Shown: positions 54,322 through 62,895, counted from the stretch's first letter. The stretch: DNA of 64,000 bases from Pseudomonas canadensis (GCF_000503215.1 NZ_AYTD01000004.1:1-64000); one strand, 5' to 3'. Notes: generated by a model from the letters alone, not told the origin. Numbers and translations are program-made.

Positions 54322-54570
54322 GATCACATTCCGTACAAGTGCAAATAAAGCGGGCACATTAGCTCAGAAGAGGAGGGAGGAGCATGAGTCAAGGGCTGAG
54401 TAGATATAAAACAGGAAAAGTCCTACATCAAAAAAGGTAACGGCCTACTAGTTTGCGAGGCTTAGTGAAACGCTACCTCACGGCTTTGGACGTGAACAAG
54501 CTAGAGGCTGCCGTTGTGGATTTAACTGGCTCTTTGCAGTCATATTTCGTCTGCACATGATGTTTAATTC

Positions 54571-54972
54571 CTACATTCTTAATTTGAAGAGTGGACGGAG
54601 CAAGTGCGCAAACTCTTCCTTGTTCAGCGGTTTTGATAAATAACCGAGTAGAGGCAGGCCACGTTCCATGGCTTGGGTTATCAGGCCGGCAAGTTCTGTC
54701 ACCGGTAAACCACTCAACAGGATGGCGGTCGTGGTAAGGCGTCGGCGACTGGCGATTTCAATCAGTTCGAGCCCCGGTAAGTCGGGTAGGCATTGGTCAC
54801 ACAAGATAATGTCGAAGGGCACTTCGGCCTGCGACATCAAGCAGATTGCCTGCTCGGCGCTTTCGGCCGGAGTCAGTAGTGCGAACCCGAAGCTTCTGAG
54901 CAGGCATTGGGTGGCGAGGAGTTGAAACGGATGATCCTCAACCAGCAGGATACGGAGCGGGTAACTGGGCAT
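54571..54972 (-). CDS. Stand-alone receiver-domain protein
   Basis: A 133-residue response regulator with only a receiver domain: ILLVEDHPFQLLATQ (acidic pocket), phospho-acceptor Asp in FDIILCDQCLPDLPGLEL, TTTAILLSGLP and conserved Lys in LGYLSKPLNKEEF. It has no DNA-binding, EAL or HD output. It is 249 bases upstream of the BvgA-like gene on the same strand and could be a phosphate sink, or a truncated counterpart of RocR in Roc-type systems. The start is uncertain: ATG 54972 or TTG 54993; neither has a clear ribosome-binding site. Confidence 0.8.
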   Translation of the reverse strand: MPSYPLRILLVEDHPFQLLATQCLLRSFGFALLTPAESAEQAICLMSQAEVPFDIILCDQCLPDLPGLELIEIASRRRLTTTAILLSGLPVTELAGLITQAMERGLPLLGYLSKPLNKEEFAHLLRPLFKLRM

Positions 54973-55144
54973 TGGGGCCACACGGTGAGTCAAGCGTCGA
55001 GGGAGGGCGTGTAGGAACAGTTGGCCCGGATCGCCCAGAGCGTGCGTGATTATTCATCGGGTGGTTGTGCGAATTCGATCAGGCTGCTCTGTTACCGTCG
55101 TAGGTCGATTCTCCATTAAGGGGCAGGCAGCTTGATCGTGTTCG

Positions 55145-56476
55145 TTATTGAGGACTGGAACGCCCGGTCATTTCCCGCGCCATTTCGGTTGCATAGCTGT
55201 CGGTCATGCCAGCGATGAAGTCGATCATGCGCAGGAACGAAGTGTGCAACGGCCATTCGGGGTTCGGCGCGTTGTTGCCCAGCAGATCGAGAATACGTCG
55301 GTTCTTGAACGACGGCGTGCGTCCGCCATGCTGCTCCAGTGCCGCACCGCAGAACGCATTCAAGAGAATTTCCAGGGTGGTGTAGGCGCCAATCTCATGC
55401 AAGGTCTTGCGCTTGTCCTGGAAGATCTTCTTGCGCGCCATGTCTTTGGCATCCAGCACACAGCGCTTGGCTGGGCCATGCATGTGTTCAACCAGGTCGC
55501 CGGGCAGTGTGCCGGCGAGCAAGGCGTCCTGTTGCTCGACGAAGGCGCTCGCTGCGGCGTTGGTCAAATGTTCGATGGCCTTGCCACGCAGGATCGCCAG
55601 CTTGCGGCGGCGCGAGTCCTGGGCGCCGAGTTGACGATAGGTCTGGGGTAGGTCATCGCCCACCAGGTTGAGCAGCAGCGACTCGACTTCGGCGTACTCC
55701 AGCAACTCCATTTCCAGGCCGTCTTCCAGGTCGATCAGGGCGTAGCAGATGTCATCTGCCGCCTCCATCAGATACACCAGCGGGTGCCGGGCCCAGCGTT
55801 GCTCTTCGAGTTGCGGCAGGCCGAGCTTGTGGGCGATCTGCTCGAGGATTGGCAGTTCGCTCTGGTAGCAGCCGAACTTGTGCTTCTTGTAACCCAGGGA
55901 GTCGGCGTGCCGGGCAGTCCAGGGGTATTTCAGGTAGGTGCCCAGGGTGGCGTAGGTCAGCCGGGTGCCGCCGTCGAACTGGTGGTACTCAAGCTGGGTC
56001 AGCACCCGAAAGCCCTGGGCGTTGCCTTCGAAGTTCAGGAAGTCATTGCGCTCGGCGCTGCTCATGTCATCCAGCCAGCCACGTCCTGCTGCTTGTTGGA
56101 ACCAGTGGCGGATGGCGTCTTCGCCGGAGTGCCCGAATGGTGGGTTGCCGATGTCATGGGCCAGGCAGGCCGACTGCACTACCATGCCCAGGTCGCTCGG
56201 GTCGCACCAGTCGGGCAGGGCGCTGCGCAGGGTTTCGCCGACGCGCATACCGAGGGAGCGACCCACGCAGCTCACTTCCAGGGAATGGGTCAGACGCGTG
56301 TGAATATGGTCGTTGCTGGAGACCGGGTGCACTTGGGTCTTGCGGCCCAGGCGACGAAACGCGCCGGAGAAGATAATACGGTCATGGTCTTTGTGAAACG
56401 GGCTACGCCCCAGTTCTTCCGGGCTGTGCAGCGGTTTGCCAAGACGTTCGCGAGTCAACAGGGTGGGCCAATCCAA
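55145..56476 (-). CDS. dgt: dGTPase-like HD-domain triphosphohydrolase
   Basis: A 443-residue HD-superfamily dNTP triphosphohydrolase that converts dGTP (or other dNTPs) to nucleoside and triphosphate. [41 protein letters not shown] (HD metal site), [14 protein letters not shown] and [19 protein letters not shown] are all family motifs. It resembles the dGTPase-like (type 2) proteins more than short E. coli-unlike forms. No ATG fits: the start is TTG 56476 ([13 protein letters not shown]) with GGAGAG nine bases upstream. It is followed by a gap before the receiver gene. Confidence 0.92.
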   Translation of the reverse strand: MDWPTLLTRERLGKPLHSPEELGRSPFHKDHDRIIFSGAFRRLGRKTQVHPVSSNDHIHTRLTHSLEVSCVGRSLGMRVGETLRSALPDWCDPSDLGMVVQSACLAHDIGNPPFGHSGEDAIRHWFQQAAGRGWLDDMSSAERNDFLNFEGNAQGFRVLTQLEYHQFDGGTRLTYATLGTYLKYPWTARHADSLGYKKHKFGCYQSELPILEQIAHKLGLPQLEEQRWARHPLVYLMEAADDICYALIDLEDGLEMELLEYAEVESLLLNLVGDDLPQTYRQLGAQDSRRRKLAILRGKAIEHLTNAAASAFVEQQDALLAGTLPGDLVEHMHGPAKRCVLDAKDMARKKIFQDKRKTLHEIGAYTTLEILLNAFCGAALEQHGGRTPSFKNRRILDLLGNNAPNPEWPLHTSFLRMIDFIAGMTDSYATEMAREMTGRSSPQ

Positions 56477-56547
56477 GGCGGGTACTCTCCGTGCGGTGAA
56501 TGACCCTCCCAGCTTCCCGGTTCAGCGCGGCCTGGGCAAGCGAAAAT

Positions 56548-57711
56548 CTACAGCCCGGCCGCATCGATATCGATTAACAGTAAGCGCTGACCGTTATCGA
56601 AGAATTGTCCGGCGGTGAGGCAATACTGGTTGGTGGTGGCGTCGCGGTAGGTCGAGGACAGGGTCAGGCGGCGCTCTTCCCAGCCCTCGGCCAGCAGATG
56701 ATAGAAGTACGGGCGCCACGACCAGTTGTGACCCAGGTAGCGGCTGTCGGATTGCCACGCGTCCTGGCGCCACTCGAAGTTCGGTGTGAGTTGGGTGCCA
56801 TGCCGGTCGCACTGATAGAAGCGCAGCAGCCAGGGAAACGCCGGCAGTTGCGGCAGTTGGTTCAGCGGCGATTGCCCCTGGGCCCAGGTTTGCAGGATCT
56901 TCATCAGTTCGGCCAATTGTTGGCGCAGTTGCATGACGCGCCCGCGTTCCGCCAGCTTCTGCTGGACGTAGGTTGTGCGCAACTGGGCGAAACGCGGCAC
57001 GAAGGCCTCGGCGGCGAACCAGTCCAACTGCGCCTGGGCAAACAGATAGCCCTGCACATAGCGCGAGCCGCACTCCAGGGCGAAGCTCAACTGGGCCTCG
57101 GTTTCCACGCCTTCGGCAATGATCCAGCAGCCGGTCTTCTCGGCCATCTGCGCCAGGGCTCGCACCACTTCACTGCTCGGCCCACCACGCGCGGCGTCCT
57201 GGAACAGGCGCATGTCCAGCTTGAGGATATCCGGCTGCAACGCCAGCACCCGGTCGAGCTGGGAATAGCCGGCGCCAAAGTCGTCGATGGCGATGCGCGC
57301 ACCGGCTTCGCGGTAGCGCGCCACCACGTCTGCCAGGCGCCGGATGTCGCCACCCAGTTCGGTGATCTCGAACACGATGCGCTGCGGGTCGACGCCATGG
57401 TGGTGGATCTGTTTCAGGCTTGGCAGGGCTTGACCTGGACGCAGCCGATTGATCCAACGCGGCGAGATGTTCAGGCTCAGGAACCAGTCTTCGGGCGCTT
57501 CGTGCAAGCGGCTCAGCGCATTGTCGCGAATCTGCCGGTCGAGCCGGCGCAAGGTTACGCCCGGCGTGCGCGGGTCAGCGAACAGCGGGCCCACGGATTG
57601 CAGGCGGCCGTCAGCCTGGCGCAGACGGCCCAGGGCCTCGACGCCGGCAATGCGGCCGGTGGCGGTGTCGATAAACGGCTGGAAGCAGGCGAGCGGTTGC
57701 CCGTCAATCAC
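56548..57711 (-). CDS. Cyclic-di-GMP phosphodiesterase, EAL plus YkuI_C domain
   Basis: A 387-residue soluble protein. The EAL domain covers about 1-245 and keeps the catalytic set: EALGR, NISP, EITE, DDFGAGYSQLD, LKLDMR and AEGVETEAQ, so it should hydrolyse c-di-GMP. The C-terminal region (about 270-387, YQCDRHGTQLTPNFEW, NWSWRPYFYHLL) matches the PAS/Cache-like YkuI_C domain, a probable small-ligand sensor. The start is GTG 57711, five bases after AAGGAGG, the strongest Shine-Dalgarno in the window. It has no TM segment. dgt follows downstream on the same strand. Confidence 0.9.
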   Translation of the reverse strand: MIDGQPLACFQPFIDTATGRIAGVEALGRLRQADGRLQSVGPLFADPRTPGVTLRRLDRQIRDNALSRLHEAPEDWFLSLNISPRWINRLRPGQALPSLKQIHHHGVDPQRIVFEITELGGDIRRLADVVARYREAGARIAIDDFGAGYSQLDRVLALQPDILKLDMRLFQDAARGGPSSEVVRALAQMAEKTGCWIIAEGVETEAQLSFALECGSRYVQGYLFAQAQLDWFAAEAFVPRFAQLRTTYVQQKLAERGRVMQLRQQLAELMKILQTWAQGQSPLNQLPQLPAFPWLLRFYQCDRHGTQLTPNFEWRQDAWQSDSRYLGHNWSWRPYFYHLLAEGWEERRLTLSSTYRDATTNQYCLTAGQFFDNGQRLLLIDIDAAGL

Positions 57712-57735
57712 GGGGCCTCCTTAAGAACGGTGGCG

Positions 57736-57771
57736 AAAAAAGGCCCGGCCCTCGAAAACGAGGGCCGGGCC
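57736..57771 (-). terminator. Rho-independent terminator of the DUF883/YqjE operon
   Basis: On the minus strand GGCCCGGCCCTCG-TTTT-CGAGGGCCGGGCC forms a perfect 13-bp stem followed by six T. It ends the 58842-57804 operon before the EAL gene. Confidence 0.95.
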
Positions 57772-57803
57772 GATTCTGTTAGCAAGAATGCAGCCAGCCA
57801 GGC

Positions 57804-58145
57804 TCAACTTTTACGCGAAGAGCCCTGCATGGCCAGTTTGATCAGTGGGATCAAGCCGGCGCCGAGGCGCACCAGGCGCGTCAAGCTGCTGATGCCGCCG
57901 CCCTTGGCGCCTTTGCCGGTAAAGAAACCCATCAGCGTCACCGCGGCCACGCCCCACAGCGGCGCGTGCTTGATGCCCAGGCTGTCCTGCCAGTTGCTCC
58001 CTAGGTTGCGCACCTTGTTCAGGGGCAGCATCAGTTGCTGGGACTCGTGGCGGATCTCCTGACGGTGCATTTCCATGCGCAGGCGGATCAACGCCTTGCG
58101 CATTTCCCGGCGGGAAGTGGTTTGCGGGATTTCAGTGATGCTCAT
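57804..58145 (-). CDS. Hypothetical protein of the YqjD-YqjE operon, 113 residues
   Basis: A 113-residue basic protein. The N-terminal half is a helix rich in Arg and Met (REMRKALIRLRMEMHRQEIR), and the C-terminal half has hydrophobic stretches (LWGVAAVTLMGFFTG and LVRLGAGLIPLIKLAM) that could insert in the membrane. Its position as the third gene after DUF883 and YqjE genes matches YqjK of enterics, though sequence likeness is faint. The start overlaps the YqjE-like stop (ATGA). Confidence 0.8.
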   Translation of the reverse strand: MSITEIPQTTSRREMRKALIRLRMEMHRQEIRHESQQLMLPLNKVRNLGSNWQDSLGIKHAPLWGVAAVTLMGFFTGKGAKGGGISSLTRLVRLGAGLIPLIKLAMQGSSRKS

Positions 58146-58525
58146 GGCAGCAGGCGCTCCCGGTCATTGGCCAGCTCTTCGAGGGTGGCGTGGAACGGCG
58201 TGGATTCATCGAACACCGCCGCCTTCAAGCGCACCCCGCAGAACGCGGCGGCCAAGCTGTAGAACACGCAGAGGCAGATGATCCCGGTCAGTCGGTAGCC
58301 GGTGTCCCACACCAGGATCATCACCAGGGTCGACAGCCCCACCAGCAACAACAGCGCAAACACTAGCGCCAGGCCGGCAAACAGCAACAGGCTGACGGTG
58401 CGGGCTTTCTGTTCCTGCAATTCAATGCCAAACAATTCGACGTGGCTATGCAGCAAGCCCAGCACGGCCGCGCCCAGACGTCTTGAGGTGGTGCCCGTGG
58501 ACGAGCCCGTTTCGCCGATAGACAT
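58142..58525 (-). CDS. Phage holin family/YqjE-type membrane protein
   Basis: A 127-residue protein with two TM helices (about 45-68 and 75-98: LLLFAGLALVFALLLLVGL and GIICLCVFYSLAAAFCGV) between an amphipathic N-terminal helix (LLHSHVELFGIELQEQKA) and a polar C-terminus. This is the DUF1469/YqjE pattern, named holin-like but not a phage gene. It probably works at the inner membrane with the DUF883 protein encoded two bases upstream. ATG 58525 is the start (MSIGETGSSTG). Confidence 0.87.
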   Translation of the reverse strand: MSIGETGSSTGTTSRRLGAAVLGLLHSHVELFGIELQEQKARTVSLLLFAGLALVFALLLLVGLSTLVMILVWDTGYRLTGIICLCVFYSLAAAFCGVRLKAAVFDESTPFHATLEELANDRERLLP

Positions 58526-58527
58526 GA

Positions 58528-58842
58528 TTAGCGCCTTGTGGCCAGCAGGCCGATCAGAAAGCCCACGCCGGCAGCAATGCCCACCGACTGCCAAGGGTTG
58601 GCCTGCACATAATCTTCGGTCGCAGTGACCGCCGCCTGACCGCGTTCGCGCAGGGAATCTTCGGTCAGTTGCAGGGTTTCGCGAGCCTTGAGCAGGCTTT
58701 CGTGGATCTTGCTGCGCAGCTCGTCAGCTTGGTCACCCGCCAGCACCTTGGTGTCATCCAGCAACTTTTCGGTGTCGCTGACCAGGGTTTGAAAATCCGC
58801 CATCAGTATTTCTTGAGCAGTCTTTGCAGTTCTTCTGGCCAT
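58528..58842 (-). CDS. DUF883 family membrane protein (ElaB/YqjD type)
   Basis: A 104-residue protein: a long amphipathic helix (about 10-80, LVSDTEKLLDDTKVLAGDQADELRSK cited as residues 20-46) and a C-terminal TM helix with the family motif NPWQSVGIAAGVGFLIGLL ending in RR. In E. coli YqjD and ElaB bind ribosomes and tether them to the membrane in stationary phase under RpoS. GGAG lies six bases before the ATG. First gene of a three-gene operon. Confidence 0.92.
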   Translation of the reverse strand: MARRTAKTAQEILMADFQTLVSDTEKLLDDTKVLAGDQADELRSKIHESLLKARETLQLTEDSLRERGQAAVTATEDYVQANPWQSVGIAAGVGFLIGLLATRR

Positions 58843-59067
58843 GGTTATCTCCGTGATTGGCTGATCTGTAGGTTTCGAGTCACCGGCTTCGGTGAAGGTT
58901 CAGTGCAATTGTGTGGTACAGCTTTTGCTTTGCCTTGGTGCGCAGGCCCGAAGGCTTGCGCTGAATCTGGGCGGTCAGGCAGGAAGCCTTGAAAAACCTT
59001 ACCCTAAATAACTGAAATTCGCGGAAAAACCCTATCGGCAACGGCCTGTTGTGTTGATCGCTGCGCT

Positions 59068-59146
59068 AAAGCGGTTCACGCCCTCTAAAGAGGGGTGGGA
59101 CCGGCGGTGCCAATTTAGTGCGCGCAATTGAGGCTTGAACCGCTTT
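59068..59146. promoter_or_regulatory. Nested inverted repeats in front of amt
   Basis: AAAGCGGTTCA at 59068-59078 has an exact complement TGAACCGCTTT at 59136-59146. Between them lies a small perfect hairpin, CCCTCT-AA-AGAGGG at 59081-59094, and the possible sigma-54 promoter. The outer repeats could be paired regulator sites or the base of a folded leader. Confidence 0.5.
59096..59111 (+). promoter_or_regulatory. Possible sigma-54 promoter of amt
   Basis: TGGGACCGGCGGTGCC keeps the obligatory GG-N10-GC spacing of a -24/-12 promoter (consensus TGGCAC-N5-TTGC), with one mismatch in the -24 part and one or two in the -12 part. Ammonium transporter genes are typical NtrC/sigma-54 targets, which supports the match. 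Confidence 0.4.
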
Positions 59147-59183
59147 GGTGCTTTTTGCCTTTATCGCAGGCCTGCCAATCTCC

Positions 59184-60392
59184 ATGGAAAATGTGCAAAG
59201 TGCAGTGGACACCCTCGTCCATAGTTCCAATACCCTGTTTATCCTGATCGGCGCGGTCATGGTCCTGGCCATGCACGCCGGCTTCGCCTTCCTCGAAGTC
59301 GGTACGGTGCGCCAGAAGAATCAGGTCAACGCCTTGTCGAAGATCCTCAGCGACTTCGCCATCTCCACTCTGGCCTATTTCTTTATAGGCTATTGGATCT
59401 CTTATGGCGTGAGCTTCATGCAACCGGCGGCGGTGATCAGCGCCGATCACGGCTATGGCCTGGTGAAGTTTTTCTTCCTGCTGACCTTTGCGGCGGCGAT
59501 CCCGGCGATCATTTCCGGGGGCATTGCCGAGCGTGCAAGGTTTGCTCCACAGCTCTGCGCGACCGCGTTGATCGTGGCGTTTATCTATCCGTTTTTCGAA
59601 GGCATGGTGTGGAACGGCAATTTCGGTCTGCAGGCCTGGTTGCTCGCGACCTTTGGCGCCAGCTTCCATGACTTCGCGGGTTCCGTGGTGGTGCACGCCA
59701 TGGGGGGATGGCTGGCGTTGGCGGCGGTGTTGCTGCTGGGCCCGCGCAACGGGCGTTATCGAGAAGGGCGCCTGGTGGCGTTTGCACCGTCGAGCATTCC
59801 ATTCCTGGCGTTGGGGTCGTGGATCCTGATCGTCGGCTGGTTCGGCTTCAACGTGATGAGCGCGCAGACGTTGAACGGCGTCAGCGGCCTGGTCGCCGTC
59901 AACTCGCTGATGGCCATGGTCGGAGGTACGGTTGCGGCCCTGATCATCGGCCGCAACGACCCAGGCTTCCTGCACAACGGCCCGTTGGCCGGGTTGGTGG
60001 CGATTTGCGCCGGCTCCGACCTGATGCACCCGGTAGGCGCGCTGGTCACGGGTGCCATCGCTGGTGGCCTGTTTGTGTGGTTTTTTATTGCGGCCCAAGA
60101 CCGCTGGAAGATCGACGATGTGCTGGGTGTGTGGCCCCTGCACGGTCTGTGCGGAGTGTGGGGCGGCATCGCCTGCGGCATATTTGGCCAGACCGCCCTG
60201 GGTGGCCTGGGCGGCGTGAGCCTGATCAGCCAGTTGATCGGCACCGCCCTCGGCGTGCTGGTGGCGCTGGCCGGCGGCCTGTTGGTGTATGGCGTGATCA
60301 AGCGCGTCACCGGGCTGCGCTTGAGCCAGGAGCAGGAGTATTACGGCGCGGATCTGTCGATCCACAAGATCGGCGCGGTCAGTCAGGATTGA
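59184..60392 (+). CDS. amt: Ammonium transporter (Amt/Mep/Rh family)
   Basis: A 402-residue polytopic channel with about 11 TM helices. MHAGFAFLEVGTVRQKNQVN is in the first helices; the twin-histidine pore is suggested by FHDFAGSVVVHAMGG and by GVWPLHGLCGVWGGIACG; VGWFGFNVMSAQTLNG forms the central segment. It moves ammonium into the cell under nitrogen limitation. No glnK gene is adjacent, so this is a stand-alone Amt paralogue. I chose ATG 59184 (MENVQSAVDTLVHSSN); TTG 59145 would add 13 hydrophobic residues. Its end overlaps the convergent antiporter gene by 14 bases. Confidence 0.93.
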   Translation: MENVQSAVDTLVHSSNTLFILIGAVMVLAMHAGFAFLEVGTVRQKNQVNALSKILSDFAISTLAYFFIGYWISYGVSFMQPAAVISADHGYGLVKFFFLLTFAAAIPAIISGGIAERARFAPQLCATALIVAFIYPFFEGMVWNGNFGLQAWLLATFGASFHDFAGSVVVHAMGGWLALAAVLLLGPRNGRYREGRLVAFAPSSIPFLALGSWILIVGWFGFNVMSAQTLNGVSGLVAVNSLMAMVGGTVAALIIGRNDPGFLHNGPLAGLVAICAGSDLMHPVGALVTGAIAGGLFVWFFIAAQDRWKIDDVLGVWPLHGLCGVWGGIACGIFGQTALGGLGGVSLISQLIGTALGVLVALAGGLLVYGVIKRVTGLRLSQEQEYYGADLSIHKIGAVSQD

Positions 60393-62103
60393 TCGGCTCG
60401 TCTACCTGCCGATAAAAACCGTGCAGCAGGCGATAGCGGTTCTGCCGCACTTCATCCACCCGCGCCTGCACCTGTTGGTCCGGCAGGCCCAGCAGGATCA
60501 GGGCGTGGGAGGCGAGCATCAGGCTCGACTCCAGCAACTCGGGCACTACTTCACTGGCGCCCGCGGCTTTCAGTTCAGCTAACTGGCTGTCATCGCGGGT
60601 GCGCACCAGGATCGGCACGTCGGCGTTGATCCGACGCGCTTCCTTCAACACCACCAGTGCGACATCGGTGTTGTCCACCGCAATTACCACCAGTCGCGCA
60701 CGTTCCAGGCCTACTGCGCTGAGCAATGCGCCACGCCGACAATCGCCGTAATGCACGCTGCTGTCTTCGGTGGCGGCTTCCTGCACGCGTTCCGGGTCGT
60801 CGTCCAATGCAATGAACACCTGTTGCTCTTTGCGCAGAAAACGTCCGATGGATTGGCCGACGCGTCCATAGCCACAAATCACCGCGTGCCCGCGCAACTC
60901 AGCGTTGAGCGCGGTGATTTCTTCCAACTGCACCTGCTGGTTGGGCTTGCGATGCAGCCGCAGGGCGATGCCGGGTGCGGCGCGCAACAGCAGCGGTGTG
61001 AGCAACATCGAGCAAAAGGTGGCCGCGAGCAGCAAGCCGTTGAATTCGTCAGGTATCAACCGGCTCTGCTGCATCTGTGCCATCAACGCAAAGCAGAACT
61101 CGCCGCCCTGGGCCAGGGCCAGGCCGCTGCGCCAGGCGGTTTCACTGTCGCTGCCGCGCAACTTGACCAGCACGGCGACCACACAACCTTTGACCAGCAT
61201 CAGCGTTAGCGTTAGCCCGAGGATCAGCAGGCTATGGCTGACAAACAATTGCAGGTCGATCAGCATGCCGATGCTGACAAAAAACAACCCCAGCAGGATG
61301 TCGCGAAATGGCCGGATATCCGCCTCGATCTGGTGGCGGTAGTGGCTTTCGCCCAGCAGCATGCCGGCCAGGAAGGCCCCCAGAGCCGGGGAGAGTCCTA
61401 GCAGGTGAGTGAGCCAGGCGGTCAACAACACAATCACCAGTGCCAGCAGCACGAACAGCTCCGCTGAATGGGAGGCGGCCACTTCATGAAACAGGCGCGG
61501 CAACAACCAGCGACTGGCCAATAGCAGGCCGACAAACAGCACCACGGTCTTGCCCAGTGTCAGGGGCAGCGCCCAATACCAGGCTTGCTCGCCAGTGCCA
61601 GCGAACACCGGCACCAGGGTCAGCAGCAATACTGCCACCACATCCTGGAACAGCAACACGCCAATCGCGTTCTGGCCATGGCTACTGAAGATTTCCCCGA
61701 GGCTGGTCAGCTCCTTGCTGACGATGGCTGTAGACGACAGTGCCAGTCCTGCACCCAGCAATAATGCGATCCCAGGCGCCACCCCCAGGACCATCAACAA
61801 AAGTCCCAGCAACACGCCGCAGCCCAGCACCTGCAAGCTGCCCAGGCCAAACACCACACGGCGCAAGGCAAGCATCTTGGTCAGGGAAAACTCCAGGCCC
61901 AGGGAAAACAGCAGGAACACCACGCCCAGTTCGGCCAGGTCGGGCAGTTCTTCGCTGTCATTCACCCAATCCAATGCAGTGGGCCCCACGGCCAGGCCGA
62001 CGCACAGGTAGCCCAGCACGGGTGGCAATTGCAGGCGACGAAACAGCGCAATCACCACCAAGGATGAGGCCAGGATAATCAGCAGGTTGGCAAACACACG
62101 CAT
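60379..62103 (-). CDS. KefB-type CPA2 monovalent cation:proton antiporter with RCK domain
   Basis: A 574-residue transporter: about 12 TM helices in a Na/H-exchanger fold (residues 1-380; LPPVLGYLCVGLAVGP, FLLFSLGLEFSL, SSTAIVSKELTS, FQDVVAVLLLT) and a cytoplasmic TrkA-N/RCK nucleotide-binding domain (about 405-525; VICGYGRVGQSIGRFLRKE, ALDDDPERV). KefB/KefC proteins expel potassium when glutathione adducts form; the glutathione-binding subset cannot be confirmed by eye, so a general K/H antiporter is the safe call. No KefF/G ancillary gene is adjacent. Confidence 0.9.
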   Translation of the reverse strand: MRVFANLLIILASSLVVIALFRRLQLPPVLGYLCVGLAVGPTALDWVNDSEELPDLAELGVVFLLFSLGLEFSLTKMLALRRVVFGLGSLQVLGCGVLLGLLLMVLGVAPGIALLLGAGLALSSTAIVSKELTSLGEIFSSHGQNAIGVLLFQDVVAVLLLTLVPVFAGTGEQAWYWALPLTLGKTVVLFVGLLLASRWLLPRLFHEVAASHSAELFVLLALVIVLLTAWLTHLLGLSPALGAFLAGMLLGESHYRHQIEADIRPFRDILLGLFFVSIGMLIDLQLFVSHSLLILGLTLTLMLVKGCVVAVLVKLRGSDSETAWRSGLALAQGGEFCFALMAQMQQSRLIPDEFNGLLLAATFCSMLLTPLLLRAAPGIALRLHRKPNQQVQLEEITALNAELRGHAVICGYGRVGQSIGRFLRKEQQVFIALDDDPERVQEAATEDSSVHYGDCRRGALLSAVGLERARLVVIAVDNTDVALVVLKEARRINADVPILVRTRDDSQLAELKAAGASEVVPELLESSLMLASHALILLGLPDQQVQARVDEVRQNRYRLLHGFYRQVDEPINPD

Positions 62104-62249
62104 CTCCGTTGCAGGTGGGCAGGCAAAAAGCCGCGAGAATCGCTGAAACAGTTATAGGCCATGGTGACCTGGGTCAGGGTTTATAGAGTGGGCTTCGGCG
62201 GTCACCGGGCTTAGAATGTGTGCCTGTTTTCTGATCAGGTCCATTCGTC

Positions 62250-62486
62250 ATGCTTCCTGAATGCCAGTTGTTCGGCACCCTGGGTTGCCACCTGTGTGAG
62301 ATTGCCGAAGTCGAAATCATGCCGCTCGTCGAACACGGGTTGCTGGTGGAATTGGTGGACATCACCGATCCCGAGGACCTGACCGATGCCTACGGCCTGC
62401 GGATTCCGGTACTTCGCCGAATAGACACCGGGGCGGAACTGGATTGGCCATTCGACACACAACAGGTTGTTGCCTTCCTTCGTTAG
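62250..62486 (+). CDS. Glutaredoxin-like family protein, 78 residues
   Basis: A 78-residue thioredoxin-fold protein of the DUF836/glutaredoxin-like group. The redox motif is TLGCHLCEIAE (Cys13 and Cys16), followed by LVDITDPEDL and YGLRIPVLRR with the cis-Pro (IPV). It is probably a cytoplasmic thiol reductase; the partner is unknown. It is divergent from the antiporter gene and 73 bases before the LexA-controlled gene. Confidence 0.88.
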   Translation: MLPECQLFGTLGCHLCEIAEVEIMPLVEHGLLVELVDITDPEDLTDAYGLRIPVLRRIDTGAELDWPFDTQQVVAFLR

Positions 62487-62521
62487 GTTTATGCGATGGC
62501 AGGTTTCCAAATATTAAGTTA

Positions 62522-62537
62522 CTGTATGTTTGTACAG
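62522..62537. promoter_or_regulatory. LexA box (SOS operator)
   Basis: CTGTATGTTTGTACAG fits the gamma-proteobacterial LexA consensus CTG-N10-CAG with perfectly symmetric 5-base arms (CTGTA/TACAG). It is 22 bases before the GTG start of the next gene, where it would block transcription. Confidence 0.8.
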
Positions 62538-62559
62538 CGATTGAATTGAGGGAACGCCC

Positions 62560-62895
62560 GTGGTGAATGTCGAACAACTGAAAAGCAGCGTCAATCGCAT
62601 GTCCGCCAACGTCGTGCGCGACGCGGTGAACGAGCTGCGCCTCGATGGCTTGGTCACGGAAGGCAAGACGCCGTTTAACAAAGTGCATTTCAATACCTGC
62701 TTTGCCGAGATCGAGGCGCTGTTCCAGCGCGCCGGTTACCACAAGCAGTTGGATGTGGTGGGTTACCAGGGCTTGTTGTACGCGTTGTACGATCCGGGCC
62801 GCTGGGAAGCGGTTGACGTGTTGCGTTGGCTCAAGGAATTCACCGAGGCCGCCAGTGCCTCGAAGATTCTGCGGGCAGAGTTGGCCAAGGCCTGA
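62560..62895 (+). CDS. Unknown protein under a LexA box (putative SOS gene)
   Basis: A 111-residue protein of unknown function. It starts GTG 62560 (MVNVEQLKSSVNRMSANVV) with GAGGGA seven bases upstream; a second GTG follows. It appears soluble and mostly helical (VVRDAVNELRLDG, ALFQRAGYHKQLDVV, WEAVDVLRWLKEFTEAA), with no catalytic motif. A near-consensus LexA box just upstream predicts induction by DNA damage, so it may be a small SOS modulator. Length differs from SulA, DinI and YebG, and I see no match to them. The pseudouridine synthase gene follows 73 bases later. Confidence 0.8.
   Translation: MVNVEQLKSSVNRMSANVVRDAVNELRLDGLVTEGKTPFNKVHFNTCFAEIEALFQRAGYHKQLDVVGYQGLLYALYDPGRWEAVDVLRWLKEFTEAASASKILRAELAKA

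Larger units (their letters stand above)
58843..59183. other. 341-base divergent intergenic region between the DUF883 operon and amt
   Basis: No credible gene. It holds the promoter of the DUF883 operon at its left side and, at the right, a nested set of inverted repeats around a possible sigma-54 site (see the separate entries at 59068-59146 and 59096-59111). In-frame upstream starts for amt at TTG 59145 and GTG 59148 lie in this region. Confidence 0.6.

Noticed and set aside
56605..58062. 485-codon plus-strand frame over the EAL gene and the terminator after the YqjE operon
   Set aside because: It runs through a perfect terminator hairpin and opposes clear EAL motifs; the product is Gln/Ala-rich noise.
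58142..58525. Holin-like protein as sign of a prophage
   Set aside because: It belongs to the chromosomal YqjD-YqjE operon pattern, and no lysin, integrase or structural phage gene is nearby.
59145..59158. TTGGTGCTTTTTGC considered as a sigma-54 promoter of amt
   Set aside because: GG and GC are separated by eight instead of ten bases; the site at 59096-59111 has the correct spacing.
59115..60365. 416-codon minus-strand frame over amt
   Set aside because: It mirrors the Amt gene and shows no membrane or domain features.
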